NCBI GenBank assembly: GCA_903933475.1
Contig: CAIZKE010000204.1
Location: 1 to 18,823 of the forward strand
Reading direction: 5' to 3'
Length of the DNA: 18,823 nt
Origin: an uncultured Alphaproteobacteria bacterium
GTDB taxonomy: Bacteria > Pseudomonadota > Alphaproteobacteria > Caulobacterales > Caulobacteraceae
Shown: positions 17,277-18,823 of the stretch, in pieces
Layout of the letters: each line of letters starts with the position of its first letter
Position numbering within the stretch: the first letter of the stretch is position 1
Position numbers and translations under genes: made by a program
The notes under the pieces: generated by a model
The model's input: the letters and a program-made list of their open reading frames with translations, nothing else
Databases searched by the model: none
What the model was told of the DNA's origin: nothing

Positions 17277-17325
17277 CCTATGCGAGGCCGGCCCGACTCG
17301 ACAACGCTCTCCAGGGAGATTTCGA

Positions 17326-17985
17326 ATGGCGCTTGAATACGACCTCTACTGGTCCTTCCGGTCTCCCTACTCCTACCTGATTACCCCACGGCTGGTAGAC
17401 CTGCAGGCGAAGTTTGACGTGACCTGCCGCGTCCGCCCGGTCTATCCTCTGGCGGTCCGTACGCCGGAATTCTTCCAGGGGCGCGATCCCCTCTGGTTTT
17501 CCTACCTGATGATGGACACCCGGCGAGAGGCGGAATTCCTCGGACTGCCCTTCCGCTGGCCCCGCCCGGACCCGGTCTACATGGACATGGCGACCGGAAC
17601 CTATCCGAAGGAACAGCCCCATATTCACCGCCTGACCCGGCTGGGCGTCCTTGCCGCCGAGGCGGGCCAGGGCTTGGCCTTCCTGCAGGAGGTCAGCACG
17701 ATGATCTGGGGTGGCCAGGTGGACAACTGGCATGAGGGCGATCACCTGGCCGAAGCCACGCGGCGCGCGGGGCTGGACCCCGAGGTGCTGTTTGATCGCG
17801 TTGAAGCCGAAGCCGGAAGGCTTCACGCCGTGATCGAGGAAAACCAGATCGCTCAGCGCCAGGCGGGCCACTACGGCGTGCCCATGATCGCCTTCAACAA
17901 CGAACCCTTCTTCGGCCAGGACCGCATGGACCAGTTCCATTGGCGCCTGGAGCAACAGGGCCTTTCCCCCCGCAAGACCGCCTGA
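17326..17985 (+). CDS. 2-hydroxychromene-2-carboxylate isomerase / kappa-GST family protein
   Basis: A 219-residue DsbA-like thioredoxin-fold protein of the family that includes 2-hydroxychromene-2-carboxylate isomerase (NahD) and kappa-class glutathione transferases. The N-terminus has DLYWSFRSPYSYL (6-18), where the Ser before Pro (Ser13) corresponds to the family's glutathione-activating serine; there is no CXXC. The long helical insertion follows, and the C-terminal thioredoxin half has GVPMIAF with the cis-proline (Pro186) and FFGQDRMDQF (195-204), both typical. The ATG at 17326 has AGGGAG at 17313-17318, 7 bases upstream. No aromatic degradation genes are nearby, so a naphthalene-type role is not supported; a glutathione-dependent isomerase or transferase of unknown substrate is the safer call. 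It is followed 12 bases later by a sulfatase gene, probably in one operon. Confidence 0.87.
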   Translation: MALEYDLYWSFRSPYSYLITPRLVDLQAKFDVTCRVRPVYPLAVRTPEFFQGRDPLWFSYLMMDTRREAEFLGLPFRWPRPDPVYMDMATGTYPKEQPHIHRLTRLGVLAAEAGQGLAFLQEVSTMIWGGQVDNWHEGDHLAEATRRAGLDPEVLFDRVEAEAGRLHAVIEENQIAQRQAGHYGVPMIAFNNEPFFGQDRMDQFHWRLEQQGLSPRKTA

Positions 17986-17997
17986 GGAGGCGAACCG

Positions 17998-18823
17998 ATG
18001 AAACTCCTGAAAGTCCTCGGCATAGGACTGCTTATCCTGGCGGGCCTCGGAGCCCTCGCCTGGGTCAACCGCTTCACCGTTCTGAGCCTGATCGCCCAGT
18101 CCCGGCTTCCCGATGTCGCGCCTAACCGGGAGGTGGTCTGGGAACCGGGGCCAGCGGATCGACCGCCATCCAGTGGTCGTCCCAACGTCATCTTCATTCT
18201 GGTGGATGACATGGGCTTCAATGACCTCACCCTCAACGGCGGCGTGGCTGGAGGCGCTGTTCCGACGCCGAACATGGATTCCCTCGGCCGCGACGGCGTC
18301 ATCTTTGAGAATGGCTATGCAGGCAACGCCACCTGCGCACCTTCCCGCGCTTCGCTGATGACCGGGCGCTATGCAACCCGCATGGGCATGGAGTTCACCC
18401 CGGCACCTGTCGCCTTCCAACGCATGGTGGGAACGTCCGCCGAGCCCGGCACCATCGTACGGCCCAAGTTCTTCAAGGAGAGGGTCAAGGAGGTTCCACC
18501 GATGGAGTCCATGGCGGTACCCGCCAGCGAGATCACCGTCGCCAAGCTGCTTCAGGGCCAAGGTTACCACACGCTCCATTTCGGCAAGTGGCATCTCGGA
18601 GCCAATCCCGGATCGCGACCAGAGGACCGTGGCTTCGACGAGAGCCTGGGCTTCATGTCGGGCGGGTCCCTGTTCCTTCCGGTCGGGGACAAGACGGTGG
18701 TCAACTCCAAGCAGCCCTGGGACCCGATCGATCGGTTCCTGTGGCCGAACCTTCCCTACATGGTCCAGTACAATGGCTCGGAAATGTTCGCCCCCAAGGG
18801 CTACATGACCGACTACCTGACAG
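17998..18823 (+). CDS. Sulfatase, membrane-anchored (3' end outside the window)
   Basis: Type I (formylglycine) sulfatase, cut by the right edge after 275 codons; the full protein is probably around 500-600 residues. It starts at ATG 17998 with GAGGAGG (17984-17990), which overlaps the preceding stop. Residues 5-22 form a hydrophobic helix (KVLGIGLLILAGLGALAW) with no clear cleavage site, suggesting an inner-membrane anchor with the enzyme in the periplasm. RPNVIFILVDDMG (61-73) supplies the metal-binding Asp70-Asp71. CAPSRASLMTGR has Cys113, the residue converted to formylglycine, and GKWHLG gives Lys197 and His199. An insertion of about 50 residues separates TGRYATRMGMEF from the ITVAKLLQGQGY block. 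Substrate (sulfate ester of a sugar, phenol or lipid) cannot be predicted; a phosphonate-hydrolase-type relative is possible but less likely given CAPSR. Confidence 0.92.
   Translation, partial: MKLLKVLGIGLLILAGLGALAWVNRFTVLSLIAQSRLPDVAPNREVVWEPGPADRPPSSGRPNVIFILVDDMGFNDLTLNGGVAGGAVPTPNMDSLGRDGVIFENGYAGNATCAPSRASLMTGRYATRMGMEFTPAPVAFQRMVGTSAEPGTIVRPKFFKERVKEVPPMESMAVPASEITVAKLLQGQGYHTLHFGKWHLGANPGSRPEDRGFDESLGFMSGGSLFLPVGDKTVVNSKQPWDPIDRFLWPNLPYMVQYNGSEMFAPKGYMTDYLT

Noticed and set aside
16794..17336. 180-codon plus-strand frame from a GTG, with GGAGGAAG upstream
   Set aside because: A tempting ribosome site, but the product is Ala/Ser/Arg/Pro-rich with no structure, and it is antisense to a coherent four-helix membrane protein.
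17278..18594. 438-codon minus-strand frame opposite the isomerase and sulfatase
   Set aside because: Both plus-strand genes show catalytic motifs and good ribosome sites; the antisense frame spans their junction without any motif.

Overview
The window reads as chromosomal DNA of a GC-rich alphaproteobacterium. Caulobacterales (a Caulobacter, Phenylobacterium or Brevundimonas relative) is my best guess from the style of the proteins, the high GC, and the TamA/TamB and GuaB sequences; I could not confirm this by search. I support 13 protein genes. There is no RNA gene, insertion sequence, CRISPR array or prophage, and no gene-free stretch longer than 300 bases. The longest gaps are 13085-13297 (213 b), 6590-6737 (148 b), 16722-16855 (134 b) and 17243-17325 (83 b).

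Region 1 (1-6589, minus strand) is a tightly packed run transcribed right to left: Ppx/GppA phosphatase, RlmE 23S rRNA methyltransferase, GuaB, a small MAPEG membrane protein, an RsmB-type rRNA cytosine methyltransferase, and GuaA. The joins are ATGA overlaps or gaps of a few bases, except for a 48-base gap before guaB that holds a good sigma70-type promoter. The run therefore puts both steps from IMP to GMP next to a polyphosphate/pppGpp-type phosphatase and two ribosomal RNA methyltransferases, a guanine-nucleotide and ribosome neighbourhood.

Region 2 (6590-13084): hspQ runs rightward, divergent from gppA. It meets the tamA-tamB pair, which runs leftward. TamA (outer-membrane Omp85 barrel) and TamB (inner-membrane anchored, periplasm-spanning) form the translocation and assembly module. 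Both use TTG starts, and the tamB start overlaps the tamA stop.

Region 3 (13085-16721, plus strand) is a three-gene operon: a circularly permuted ATP-grasp protein (DUF404/DUF407), an alpha-E protein (DUF403) and a transglutaminase-like cysteine protease fold protein. This set is known from comparative genomics as a predicted peptide or amide-ligase system of unknown product. The transglutaminase ends in eight glutamines encoded by CAA plus seven CAG codons, directly before the stop. The proteasome-like Anbu peptidase often found with this set is not in the window.

Region 4 (16722-18823): a small four-helix membrane protein (DUF4345-like) on the minus strand has its Shine-Dalgarno sequence inside a strong inverted repeat. 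Divergent from it, on the plus strand, are a 2-hydroxychromene-2-carboxylate isomerase / kappa-GST family protein and a membrane-anchored, Cys-type sulfatase that runs off the right edge.
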